Source: Baffinella frigidus (Eukaryota; Cryptophyceae; Cryptomonadales; Baffinellaceae). From it: 13,974 nt of DNA. Position 1 is the stretch's first letter, and each line of letters starts with the position of its first letter. The stretch is from the NCBI GenBank assembly GCA_026770585.1, contig MU646327.1, forward strand, positions 1,239,946 through 1,253,919. Reading direction: 5' to 3'. The position numbers and the translations under genes were made by a program. Positions 1 through 9,037 of the stretch are shown one piece after another. Below the pieces are notes generated by a model. The model made no database searches, was not told the DNA's origin, and saw only the letters and a program-made list of their open reading frames with translations.

Positions 1-103
1 GAGAGGGAGGGAGGGAGGAAGGGAGAGAGGAAGAGAGGGAGAGCGGGAGAGAGGGGAGAAAGAGAGAGGGCGAGAGGGGGAGAGGGGGAGAGGGAGAGCG
101 GGG
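1..103. repeat. GA/CT-rich low-complexity tract, probable intron of the LamG gene
   Basis: The plus strand is almost pure purine (GAGAGG, GGGAGA units with a few C). Read in the sense of the minus-strand LamG gene it is a CT-rich tract beginning just after a possible donor (GTCCTG at 114-109). The LRR gene further right has a similar CT-rich tract inside a well-supported intron, so I read this as the start of an intron and not as coding sequence, although the frame happens to stay open and would give a Pro/Ser-rich run. The window ends inside it. Confidence 0.7.
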
Positions 104-114
104 CGGGGCAGGAC

Positions 115-3100
115 CGTCAGCGGCGGTGATAGTCTCTCCGACGGCGCACCCAGTGGTGGGCTTGCCGAGGGAGCCGAGTGCGCGCAGCCCGAGGATGCTC
201 CCGCGGCACCCATGCGCGCGGTACACGATGCCCGCACTCGTGACCGTCTCGATCTCGTCACAGTTGTCCTCCCCCGCCATGAGCTCCCCGTACTTGGGCG
301 TCACCTCGATGCGCGAGTAGAGTCCGGTGCGCGGGGTGTCGGTGTCCGACGCCGTGTCGAGCAGCTTGATGGGGATCGGGGTCTTGCTGTCGAGGAGGGT
401 GAGCTGGATGGTGCGGGCGCCCTTGAGCGGGGCCGTCGACGGCACCTGCAGCGGCGCCCACTGGAACGTGCCCCCCCCCATGCTCGCCGGGAAGTCCTCG
501 GGCGAGTTGTCATCGGGCGCCTCGTCGGCCACGTTGAGCGGGTAGCGGAGGAAGTCGTCCTTTGACCAGTGCGCGAAGGCCCCGCCGGAAAGGTCGAAGG
601 AGTAGTACAGGATCAGTGAGTAGTTGGCGAACGGCTCCGAGAAGGTGAACGTGGAGTCAGCGTTGAGGACTGTGTTCATGCCGATCCTCACCGCCCATGG
701 GTCTCGCCAGTAGCCGTACACCCGCACCTCGTCCATGTTCGCGCTGAGTGCCGTCCAGGGGTTGAACCCCCCGCCCGCGAGAAGCTCGCAGTATTTGAAG
801 TGGGGGAGGCGCCAGGGCTCGCCTTCGGTGAAGGGCCCCATCTTGGCTTCTTTGCTGATCGAGGGTTCGATGAGCATCGTGTCGTTCATGTACATTGACC
901 CTGCGACATCCCACACCACAGCCATCCTATCAGTCATCACTCCTGCTCCCTCCCACACAACCCGGGAGACACGCCTCCTGCTCCCTCCCACACCAACCCA
1001 CATCCGACCGAGTCAGCAGTACTCCCGCCCGCACCGCCCGGCATCCAACCAGTGAGCACTGTGTGCCATCCTACCGGTGAGCACTGGCTGTCCGCATGCC
1101 AGCGTAGGCAGGCAGGCACGCCTGCGCATCCCTACGAGCATTCTTCCTGGCATGATGCCACCGGCGACGGGCAGCGAGCAGGGATGCATCACTCCGCAGG
1201 GTGTGTGGGTGATGGGGGGGAGCGAGGGGAGCAGGGAGGTGGGGAGGGGGGGCACACGTCGGTGATGGTGCAGAGCACGCGTATCAATGCCAGATTCGGG
1301 GTTTGAGTTTCAAGTTTCGGCTTCGGATTCAGGGTTTCGGGTTTCAGTTTTTGGGGAAGGGGGGGGGGGGCGCACGTCGGCGATTCCACATGAGAAGAAG
1401 CTGGTTGTCCGTGAAGGCCTCCCCGATCTGCGACGTCAGGTTCTGCTCCGCATCCCGCAGCTCTTGGTAGTAGGCGTCTCGGAGGTCCACTTCGGCCGAC
1501 TTGAAGCGGCGGAGCATGCGTTGCCCCCAGAGAAAGATGCCCTGCTGCGAGGGGAGGAACACGGGGAGGAGCGCGGTGGCGCGCTCCTGGCCATCCACCA
1601 TGATCGTCACCTCCATCCCAGAGCAGTCAGCGTCGAGGTCACATTCCCCGTATTTCTGGCGGCAGTAGGTGGCGCCGGGGATGCGTTTGGCTTCGGCGCA
1701 GAGGAGGCGGAAGCTGAAGGCGAGGTGGTGCCACCGCCCGTCGTTGACGCTCACGCCCGTGGGGTTGGAGCGGTTGTTCAAGTGGTAGAAGAAGATGTTG
1801 GAGGTGTCAGCGATCTCGAACTCTCTGCCCTTCTCGTCGCTCCAGTACGTGAGGATGGTCTGGCCCGTGCGCATCTTGTTCTGCTGCAACCACAGCTGGA
1901 TCGAGAACTCGTACTGAGCCATCTTCTTGAAGGGCGCGACGAGATAGTCGTCGCCCCCGTCGAAGGAGAGCATCTGCCCCCCGAACCCGACCTGCGGGTA
2001 GTGTCTCCGCCGCACGATCCCGAGCGTGACATTCCAGGACGCGGTGCGTGCCGAGCACGTCCCACACGCGCGCGCGTTCGCCACGGCGTCCGCAGCGCAC
2101 AGCACGCGATCCGCGGCGCACCCCGAGTCCGACGCGGACGCTGCCGTCACCTGGGGGCGTTCCTTCTGCCACATCTCGACCTCGAACTGCATCTGCGTCG
2201 CGATGGTGAGCACCGTGGTGTTGAGGATCCCCGCAGGGGGGCGGTACCAGAGGAAGCCGGACTCCGGGACGAGCACCTGCCGTGCGTCCTCTCACCGTCA
2301 GCCGCACGCTCCCCCCAAACAAGACTGCTCTAAACGCGGGAGTCTCCGCAGCCATAAGGGCTGGCCGCACGGACGATACGGGGCCGAGAGGCGCCCTTCG
2401 CAGAGAATAGCAAGAGGCGGGGCAGAGAGGTGACCTTGGACGGGACGGACGTGATCTCGGAGCCGACTCCGAAGAGCATCTTGCCAAAATCGCTCAGCTT
2501 CGCGCAACACGTTATTCCGAAAGTCGGGTCGGGGTCGGTGAAAGTTTTGCCCTCGCCTGCCGATCATGCGCTCGGGTTCACAGCGGTCGAGTGCGGAAGA
2601 ACAGTGGGGGGAGTTCATCCTAGCGCCAGGGGATACAGGCAACGGGCGCGAGTGATGGCCGCAGCGGCAGGCTTCGTGATGAGGGGGGGGGGCGTACAGC
2701 ACGTGATGCAGCTGAGGGGGAAGGTGTCGGCACAAGAAGAAGTGGAACGGTAGGCCTGGAAGAGCTGCCCGATTTCCGGGAGCTGCGTGATGTAGAACTG
2801 CGTTTCCAGCGGCGTCCGTGTGAGCAAACTGCCCTCGTAGGTGGCAACAACCATCTTGTTGAGGTCGATGAACAGCATGTTGTCTTCTTCCTCCTCAAGC
2901 TCCAGCTTCTCCCCGATCGAAAAGTTCTTGGCTGCGTTTAGCACCAAGTCGCTGGCATCTTTGTCTATCGGCAGCGCTTCGGTTCCGACGTCTCCGAATG
3001 CACCTTGCACCGAAACGCAGCAGCTCGATAGTGCCAAGAGCAACGCCAGCGCTGCGATGTCTGGTCTCGGCCGGCATCTCCCGAGAACCCGACAGGCACC

Positions 3101-3118
3101 GTCAAGGCGGGCCCGCAT
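115..3118 (-). CDS. Secreted/surface LamG-domain protein with cadherin-like segments (3' partial)
   Basis: Proposed exons, minus strand: 3118-2756, 2276-1376, 900-115 and beyond the left edge. The ATG at 3118 follows an in-frame TAG and opens a signal peptide: Arg-rich start, hydrophobic core IAALALLLAL, likely cleavage after SVQG. Next comes a cadherin/VCBS-like edge (FYITQLPEIGQLFQ). Exon 2 carries a four-Cys stretch, then a LamG/concanavalin-A-like jelly roll from about residue 223: LSFDGGDDYLV, FSIQLWLQ, DGRWHHLAFSF, VTIMVDGQ. The domain closes in exon 3 with MDEVRVYGYWRDP, which supports joining the exons; the 1376/900 junction is phase 1 (C+GG = Arg). Exon 3 continues with another cadherin-like unit (IPIKLLDTASDTDT, IEVTPKYGELMAG). 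Such proteins act at the cell surface in adhesion or glycan binding; the ligand here is unknown. The exon 1 end is uncertain: no phase-0 GT donor exists, so a GC donor at 2755 or a missed small exon is needed. Confidence 0.75.
901..1375 (-). other. Intron 2 of the LamG gene (475 nt)
   Basis: Donor GTGCGC at 1375, acceptor CGCAG at 905-901, and a CTGAT branch-like site at 933-929, 30 nt from the exon. It contains an 18-bp direct repeat (941-958 and 976-993), a repeated GTGAGCACTG motif near 1052 and 1077, and a short degenerate telomere-like stretch (see the separate entry). No coding signal is visible. Confidence 0.7.
1297..1369. repeat. Short telomere-like stretch and long poly-G run in LamG intron 2
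   Basis: The plus strand reads GGGTTTGAG, GGTTTCGGG and GGGTTTCAG in loose tandem, followed by a run of about eleven G ending near 1369. In gene sense this is C-rich (CCCGAAAC, CCCTGAA), the same orientation as in the other two genes. It is the shortest and most decayed of the arrays, and the poly-G run is prone to sequencing error. Confidence 0.6.
2277..2755 (-). other. Intron 1 of the LamG gene (about 460-480 nt, donor uncertain)
   Basis: The acceptor GGCAG at 2281-2277 is preceded by CTGAC at 2301-2297, 22 nt from the exon, matching the branch-site spacing of other introns here. The donor is unclear. GT sites at 2747 (GTTCCA), 2733 (GTGCCG) and 2702 (GTGCTG) all break the frame into exon 2. 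A GC donor at 2755 (CAG|GCCTAC) keeps it. The body is GC-rich unique sequence with a poly-G run near 2684. I see no telomere-like array and no second gene in it. Confidence 0.5.
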
Positions 3119-3456
3119 CAAAAAGCTTTTCTAAAAGGCACTCAGTGGGTGCAGTGGCCAGCCTCGGCGCGTGTTGACTGCAGCTCCGCCACACACCCGC
3201 CACAGACCAGTTCACCGATGCCTTCTTCCCCTTCCAGCGAACGCATGTGCCCCCCTTGGCCTCCTCAGTAGGCTCGCCCTCTCCTCCGGCACCGGAAGCT
3301 CTCAGTCCTGGAGGGCTTTTTTATGTCTTTCTATTCCCTAAAATATATTTAAACCTCTACAAGTATTTTAGTCTAAAATACTATTTTAGTCTAAAATACT
3401 TGTAGAGGTGAAGAGGGACCCGGCCCAGCTCCTCGCTCTCCCCTCCAACAAGCAGA
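3119..3456. promoter_or_regulatory. Divergent promoter region between the LamG and C2-PH genes
   Basis: The two start codons (3118 minus, 3457 plus) are 338 nt apart, so this segment must hold both 5' UTRs and both promoters. It is mostly GC-rich unique sequence with one AT-rich island (about 3318-3400) that includes TATATTTAAA at 3344-3353 and a large palindrome. TATATTTAAA could serve as a TATA-like element for the plus-strand gene, about 105 nt before its ATG, but this is inference. No other motif is recognised. Confidence 0.6.
3353..3409. repeat. 57-nt near-perfect palindrome upstream of the C2-PH gene
   Basis: Two 28-nt arms (3353-3380 and 3382-3409) are reverse complements with a single mismatch and a 1-nt spacer. 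The outer ends read ACCTCTACAAG and CTTGTAGAGGT. Each arm also contains its own 17-nt palindrome, TATTTTAGTCTAAAATA, so the structure is a palindrome of palindromes. It ends 47 nt before the ATG at 3457 and may lie in the 5' UTR. It could be a cruciform, an operator for a dimeric regulator, an mRNA hairpin, or a foldback-element remnant. Confidence 0.85.
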
Positions 3457-5458
3457 ATGGCCGACCAAGGAGGCGACATGGCGCTGAGCCCGGAGGCGCT
3501 CGTCGAGATCTATGTCGTGCAGGTGAGGAACGGACGTCCTTCCTCGAGGAGTCCCTTGAATCCTCATGTGACTGTTCAGAAGCAGCCGATATTTCCTCTG
3601 TGTCCCAATGCGGAAGCTGCCACGGCAAGCCTGCTCAAAGAGTCGTTTCAGCGTGTGACAAGCTGACACGCGTCGGTGGCTGTTGTGCAGGCGCGCAACC
3701 TTCCCCGCGCCGACGGGGTGATTGCCCCAACCCCCCCGCCTATCGTGAAAGGTGCCAAGTTGCCGCCTCGGTGGTTTTTTTGAAAAATGACGCAGCTGGA
3801 CGGACTGCATGCTGACCCCGTCTGGACGTGCCCTGGCAGTCGGAGCAGCCCAACACGTTCTGTATGGTCGAGACTACCGGAAGTTCGCAAATGTACAAGA
3901 CAGAGACTCTCCGATCGACGCTGCATCCCGTTTGGAACGAGAGCTTCCAGGTCCGTAACGTGAACGGGGATGTAGCAGGGCAACGGGGATGTACGGGGAT
4001 GTAGCAGGGCGGGTACATGGCGCAGCCGCTGTTCGTTGGCTGCATGATGCATCAGGAGGGACGTTGCTGAGCAATTGCGGCAAGAGGTTTAGGGGGAGAC
4101 AAGTACGTTGGCACCTGCGCAGGTTTTGCCCTTGCAGGTCGCGTCTCCTCAACTGTGGTGCGACGAGCAGGTCAAAATCGCGTCAACGTCGCAGCAGATG
4201 TTGACGGTGAAGATCTGGGCGGAGATGGAGGGGCAGGCGGAGCAGTTCGTGGGCGTGGTGGTGGTGCCCGTGTCGCGCGTCGCCGCAGGGGCCGAGGGCT
4301 CCGAGGGTGGGTGGTACGAAATCCGTGGGGAGAAGAACGACGTCATTGTCGGGCCGGAGGGAATGTCGAAGATCGAGCTCACGTTTGTCCACCGCGAGGC
4401 ACCTCCTTTAACCCTAAAACCTAAACCCTGAACAGAAAACCTAAACCCTAAACCCTAAACCCTCCACCCTGGACCATAAACCATAAACCGTAAAACGCGA
4501 AATCCGAAACCCTGAACCCTGCACCCTGAAACTCAAATCCTCAATCCGAAAACCTCAACCCGAAGGCATAAACCATAAACCATAAACACCACACCATAAA
4601 CGCCAAATCCGAAACCCTCAGCCCTAAAATCCAAGCCCTGAACCCTGAACCCTGAACCCTGAAGCAGGCGCCGCAGGGCATCCCGCCGCTCATGGGGTTC
4701 CTCCACAAGAAGGAGCACGGGGAGGCTGACTGGAACCGCCGGTTCGTGCTCCTGGACCCGTACAGCCAGATGCTGCACTCCTTCGAGTCTCCCGAGGCGG
4801 CGCAGGCGGACCCGCCCGTGGAGCTGGGGGTGGTCAACGTGCGGGGGTGCGAAGTCGCGCACGCCGACGATGCGGCCAACGCCGGGGTGGAGGGCGACGC
4901 GCGGCGGCCCTTCTGCCTCTCGCTGGTGACGCCGACGAAGCGCGTGTTTCTGCACGCCGAGTCGGAGGAGGAGCGGCACACGTGGATGGTGGCGCTGGAC
5001 AGCGTGGGGAACCCCGACGAGAACCTGGCGCACACGCTCGCGTCGATCACGGCGCCGCGAGAGGAGCCGCAGAACCCCACCTTGGAGGCCGAGATGGTGC
5101 CGTCGATGGAACAGCGGAGGCTGCTGGAGCAGCCACGGTCGGTGGAGCTGCCAACCGCGGCGGTGCAGCTGCCGGTAAAATCATAAACCTGACCATAAAC
5201 TATAAACCCTGAGCCCTAAACCCGAAACCCGAAACCCTAAACCCTAAATCCTAAACCCTTAACCCTAAACCCTCAACTCTAAATCCTAGACCCTAGACCC
5301 TAAACCCTAAACCCTAAACCCTAAACCCTAAACCCTAAACCCTGAAACCTAAAGGTAAACCCTAAACCCTAAAACCTAAAACCTAAACCCTAAACCCTAA
5401 AACTTAAACCCCGAATCCTAAACCCTCAACACCTCAAGCAGGAGCAGGAGCAGCAACG

Positions 5459-5491
<33 letters not shown>

Positions 5492-8045
5492 GCAGACGGC
5501 AGAGCAGGGCGCATCACCCACGCGGCCCTTGTCGCAGAGCATGGCCAACGCCTCGATGATGAGCAGCCCGGGCGGGGACGAGCAACTCCGCAGGAAGTAC
5601 GAGGCGACGCGGCGAGCGCTGGCCGACCACGTGGCCAAGTGCCGCGAGCTGGAGGCGCGCGTGGCCGCGCTCACGGAGGCGGCCGCGGGGGACGTGGACA
5701 CCGTGGCGGTCCTGCAGGAGAACAAGACGGCGATGATCGCGATCCGCGAGATGGAATATGTGGTGGAGCGCGAGCGGGCGGAGCGGGGGCGGCTGGTTGA
5801 GGAGAACCAGGCGCTCGCGCAGCAGACGCGCGACCTCCTCCAGGACAAGGCCGTGGCGGGCGGCGCGGACGACGCCGTGGTGTCGCGCCTCGAGAGCGAG
5901 GGGGCCATGCTCCGCGCCCAGGTCGCGGCCAACGGCCCCAACGCAGACACCGCCGCCCTCGTGCTCCACGCGAACCAGCTGCAGAGCGAGAACACGAGCC
6001 TCAAGGCCATGGTGGCGGCCGGGGGCGCGAGCCCGCAGGTGGCGACGCAGCTCAAGCAGCTGGCGCTCGACAACGAGGCGCTTCAGGCCAAGTTCGAGGC
6101 GGCGCGGCAGGCGCTCGCGACCCAGATGGAGACCGCCCAGCCGGCCGCGGATCCGCAGGAGGTGGCGCAGCTGCGGCAGAAGGTGGCGGACATGGAGGGG
6201 CGTTCGGTGGCGGCCGCGCAGGGCTACGACGCGAGCGTGCGCGCGCTGGAGCAGGACAAGGAGAGGCTCCACGCCGAGTTCGAGCAGAAGCTCGCGCGCA
6301 TCGCCGCGCACGACTCGCCCCTCGAGGAGGAGCACCGCAAGGAGCACCACGTGCTGATCAAGCAGCTGGAGGACGCGCACGTCTCGCTCGTGGACCTGAA
6401 GCAACGCCAGCTGCGCGAGACGCAGGCGCGCACGGATGCCGAGACCGAGCGCGATGAGCTGCGCGCGTCTGCCGCCCAGAAGGGCCGCCTCCTCGAGAGC
6501 GCTGAGGACCTCGCGCGCACCCTCAAGAGCCAGAACGAGATCCTCGCGATGAAGATTGAGGTCCCGCCTACCGATTATCCCTGAACCCTGAACCCAGAAC
6601 CCAGAACCCGAACCCTAAACCCTAAACACTCAACCACAAACACCAAACCCTCAACCCTCAACCAAAAACCGTACACCCTAAACCCAAAACCCTGAACCCT
6701 AAACCCAAACCCTGAACCCTGACCCCTCAACCCTAAACCATCAACCCTGAACCCTGGACCCTGAACCCTAAACCTAGAATTCTGATTTTAAAACCATGAA
6801 CCCTGAACCTTGAACCCTGAACCCTGAACCCTGAACCCTGAACTCTGAACCCTGAACCCCTGAACCCTGAACCCTGAACCTTGAACCCTGAACCTTAAAC
6901 CCTGAACCCTAAACCCTAAACCCTAAACCCCAAACCCTGAACCCTGAACCCTGATCCCTAAACCACAAACCCTAAACCCCAAACCCCAAACCCCAAACCC
7001 GAAACCTCAAACCCCTGATTCTGAACCCTAATCCCTGAACCCTGACCCCTAAACCCTACGCCATAAACCCTGAACCCTGAACCCTGAACACTGAACACTG
7101 AATTCTGAAATGAAAACCACGAACCCTGAACCCTAAACCCTGAACCCTGAACCCTGAACCCTGAACCCTGAAACCTGAACCCTGAAACCTGAAACCTGAC
7201 CCCTAACCCCTGAACCCTGAACCCTGAACCCTGAACCTTGAACCCTGAACCCTGAACCCTGAACCCTGAACCCTAAACCCTAAACCCTAAATCCTAAACC
7301 CTAAACCCTCAACCCAAAACCCAAAACCTAAAGCCCTAAACCCCAAACCCCAATCCCTGAACCTGAAACCCTAAACCCTAAACCCTAAACCCTAAACACT
7401 ACACCCCACACCCTAAACCTTAAAACCTATGCCCCAAACACTCAACCCCCAACCATAGTTTTTAAACCCTCAACCTTCAACCGCAAACCCTCAACCTTCA
7501 ACCCCAAACCCGAACCCTGGACCGTAAACCCCAATCCCTCAACCCTAAACCACACCTCGCCGCTCAGCCATGCATGTCCCCCTTCACCGCACGTCTCCAC
7601 TCACCTCTCCTGCAGGGGCGCGGAGAAGGTTGCAACGCGTGGAGGCGTCTCCAGAGGGAGCGACGCTGACTGGCGGATGGGTGGTTGGTCGCTGACTCGA
7701 GGGCGGGTGATGTGGTGCGTGCAGGCGATGCAGACGGACAAGGTGGAGCAGGTGAAATCGTTGGAGGCGTTATCCTTCAGGAGCGCGACAGGCCCCGGGA
7801 CGCTCCCAGCCTACGGCGCGCCGCAGGGCACGCGCGTGATGCCCAGCGCCAAGGACCTCATCGCCGACATCACCTCCACCCTCTCCTCCCGCAACACGCG
7901 CATGATGGAGGGGAGGGACCACGCGGCGCCGCAGACGTGGACCGGGGCAGGCATGACCTCGTTCACCTCCAACGGGAGCTTCACCAAGGGCTCTCCGCTC
8001 GCGAACCGCTCGTCCACGGACAGCGCTGATCCGTTCCTCATGTAG
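3457..8045 (+). CDS. C2-PH domain coiled-coil protein, seven exons, 812 aa
   Basis: Proposed exons: 3457-3522, 3691-3744, 3840-3950, 4138-4398, 4668-5174, 5442-6560, 7725-8045. Each length is a multiple of three, so all six introns are phase 0. A C2 domain spans about residues 14-162: VEIYVVQARNLPRADG, YKTETLRSTLHPVWNESF, LTVKIW, SKIELTFVHRE. It lacks the usual SDPY aspartate and the loop-3 Asp cluster (AEMEGQAEQFVG instead), so Ca2+-dependent binding is doubtful. A PH domain follows at about 172-277: GFLHKKEHGEADWNRRFVLL through the final helix EEERHTWMVALDSV. Then come a Gln run (340-351), a long coiled coil (about 370-706) and a Ser/Thr-rich tail ending in TAG at 8043. The likely role is a membrane-associated scaffold or trafficking/cytoskeletal adaptor; the partner is unknown. 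The first ATG is used; a second in-frame Met is residue 8. The least certain junction is the exon 4 end (GC donor at 4399, or GT at 4387). Confidence 0.82.
4399..4667 (+). repeat. Telomere-like array filling intron 4 of the C2-PH gene
   Basis: From about 4410 to 4663 the intron is degenerate heptamers: CCCTAAA, CCATAAA, CCCTGAA, CCCTCAA. It ends in three CCCTGAA units running directly into AAGCAG|G. The C-rich strand is sense. The 5' border is either GAG|GCACCT (4399) or TTT|GTCCAC (4387), both phase 0. The GC version keeps the full last C2 strand, so I prefer it. No coding sequence is seen. Confidence 0.85.
5175..5441 (+). repeat. Telomere-like array filling intron 5 of the C2-PH gene
   Basis: Donor CCG|GTAAAA, acceptor CTCAAGCAG|G. 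The dominant unit is exact CCCTAAA, with six perfect tandem copies at about 5298-5339 flanked by variants (CCCTAGA, CCCGAAA, CCCTGAA). This is the cleanest stretch of plant-type telomere sequence in the window and has the same C-rich-sense orientation as the others. The intron is 267 nt and stops soon after the donor (VKS then TAA). Confidence 0.9.
5445..5495 (+). repeat. CAG/CAA tract coding polyglutamine at the start of exon 6
   Basis: Exon 6 opens with Glu-Gln-Glu-Gln-Gln-Arg followed by twelve glutamines (CAG, CAG, CAA, CAA, then eight CAG at 5472-5495). The tract sits directly on the acceptor, so several CAG triplets at 3-nt steps could compete as 3' splice sites without shifting frame. 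It is a likely length-variable locus. Confidence 0.85.
6561..7724 (+). repeat. 1.16-kb intron 6 of the C2-PH gene, mostly CCCTGAA telomere-like array
   Basis: Donor GAG|GTCCCG at 6561. The array runs from about 6580 to 7552 with CCCTGAA dominant, blocks of CCCTAAA, and variants CCCCAAA, CCCTCAA and CCTTGAA. Two GAATTCTGA landmarks (near 6778 and 7100) followed by similar sequence suggest an internal duplication of about 320 nt. The last 170 nt are unique. They contain a good-looking but probably unused acceptor (CTCTCCTGCAG ending at 7615), then CTGAC at 7692-7696 and the chosen acceptor GTGCAG at 7724. The choice rests on frame: exon 7 joins in phase 0. Confidence 0.88.
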
Positions 8046-8213
8046 ATGTAGTCGTTGCCGCAGGATGTGTCCGTGGGGGACAACCGCATGGTGGTTTTAG
8101 TAAAAACAGTGGTGGAGAGCTCAGGTGCCGCTGCACGCGCGCGTACAGGGTGCATGCAGCGCTACCGGTGCATGCATGTGCGAACACTTGTTGTCGAGTT
8201 GCTGTGTACAGGG

Positions 8214-8352
8214 GTAGAGCGCTGTGCAGAGAAGTTGGCCACCGAAAAAAGGGGAAATGGGGAAATTGGAGCCATTCTTCACTTTTGAGAAATCCAGGTT
8301 ACCCCATTTTTCCATTGTTTCCCGTGGCCAACTTCTCTGCACAGCGCTCTAC
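8214..8352. repeat. Long hairpin: perfect 29-bp inverted repeat with partly paired interior
   Basis: The arms 8214-8242 and 8324-8352 are exact reverse complements (outer ends GTAGAGCGCTGTGCAG and CTGCACAGCGCTCTAC). The 81-nt interior is partly self-complementary too (TGGGGAAATTGGA near 8258 against TCCAGGTTACCCCA near 8292), so the whole 139 nt can fold as one imperfect stem. It lies 168 nt past the C2-PH stop codon. It could be a MITE or foldback element, a small-RNA hairpin precursor, or a 3'-end structure. I see no clear target-site duplication. Confidence 0.85.
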
Positions 8353-8437
8353 CTCGACCATAGGGTCCCGGCAATCTGGAAACGTTTTTGCCTTTTTGTG
8401 TTTCACATTCAAAAACAACTGGGGCGGAAGCCTTTTG

Positions 8438-8456
8438 GTTCTTAATATTTAAGAAC
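8438..8456. repeat. 19-nt AT palindrome
   Basis: GTTCTTAATATTTAAGAAC has perfect 8-nt arms around TAT, within an AT-rich island of the convergent intergenic region. It resembles a dimeric binding site, but no function can be assigned. Confidence 0.6.
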
Positions 8457-9037
8457 AACATTTAAAACGTTTGCACAGCTTCTTTATAATCGGGATCGCT
8501 GCTCTTGCTCCCCACCCCATCCCCCTCAATCTCAGATCCAGATGCGGCGTGCGTCCTCGGGATGTTTTTACAAATTAGAAGTTCTTGGGGAGACGGCCAC
8601 CTTTTTGGTCTTATTTATTGAGACCGACAGGAAAACCCCCTGTTCCGCCCTTCTAAAAAAATACATGCACACCCGCCACCCCTAAAAACGCTCCGTTCTA
8701 ATCAGAACCACATCTTATGGACGAGGCATCCATGCATGTCTGCCGAAGCGAATCGTTGCTGCGTACAGGCGACGCGCGACTACAGGGATTACTCGAAATT
8801 GAGGACACGCATTACCCCTAGGGTGGTGATATGCTCCTAGGACTAGCCCTCCTGTATCGTAGGGCCGTACAGTTCCAAGGCGGCGCGTGTTATTCGCGAG
8901 CAAACCGTGCACAGTACATCTACACGCGAGTCTGTCGTATTTTATTCACCGTTCACACTAGATGTACATGCACCGTCCGCCTCACAAGGGGGGAGGGCAC
9001 CTTCTCCTCATCACACGCACTGCTAGCCCTGACACCC

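Noticed and set aside
1287-2333. 348-codon plus-strand open frame opposite the LamG gene
   Set aside because: The minus strand carries recognisable LamG strands with splice signals. The plus frame is a GC-rich shadow and crosses an intron with a poly-G run.
5514-6404. 296-codon minus-strand open frame opposite exon 6
   Set aside because: It is a His/Arg/Leu-rich mirror of the coiled-coil heptads; the plus strand has consistent heptads and splice-linked neighbours.
4399-7552. CRISPR-like or minisatellite array with spacers
   Set aside because: The period is 7 nt with no unique spacers, and it lies in spliceosomal introns of a eukaryotic gene.
8700-8960. Possible tRNA or other structured RNA gene
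   Set aside because: No cloverleaf, A box or B box could be built; only short scattered complementarities.
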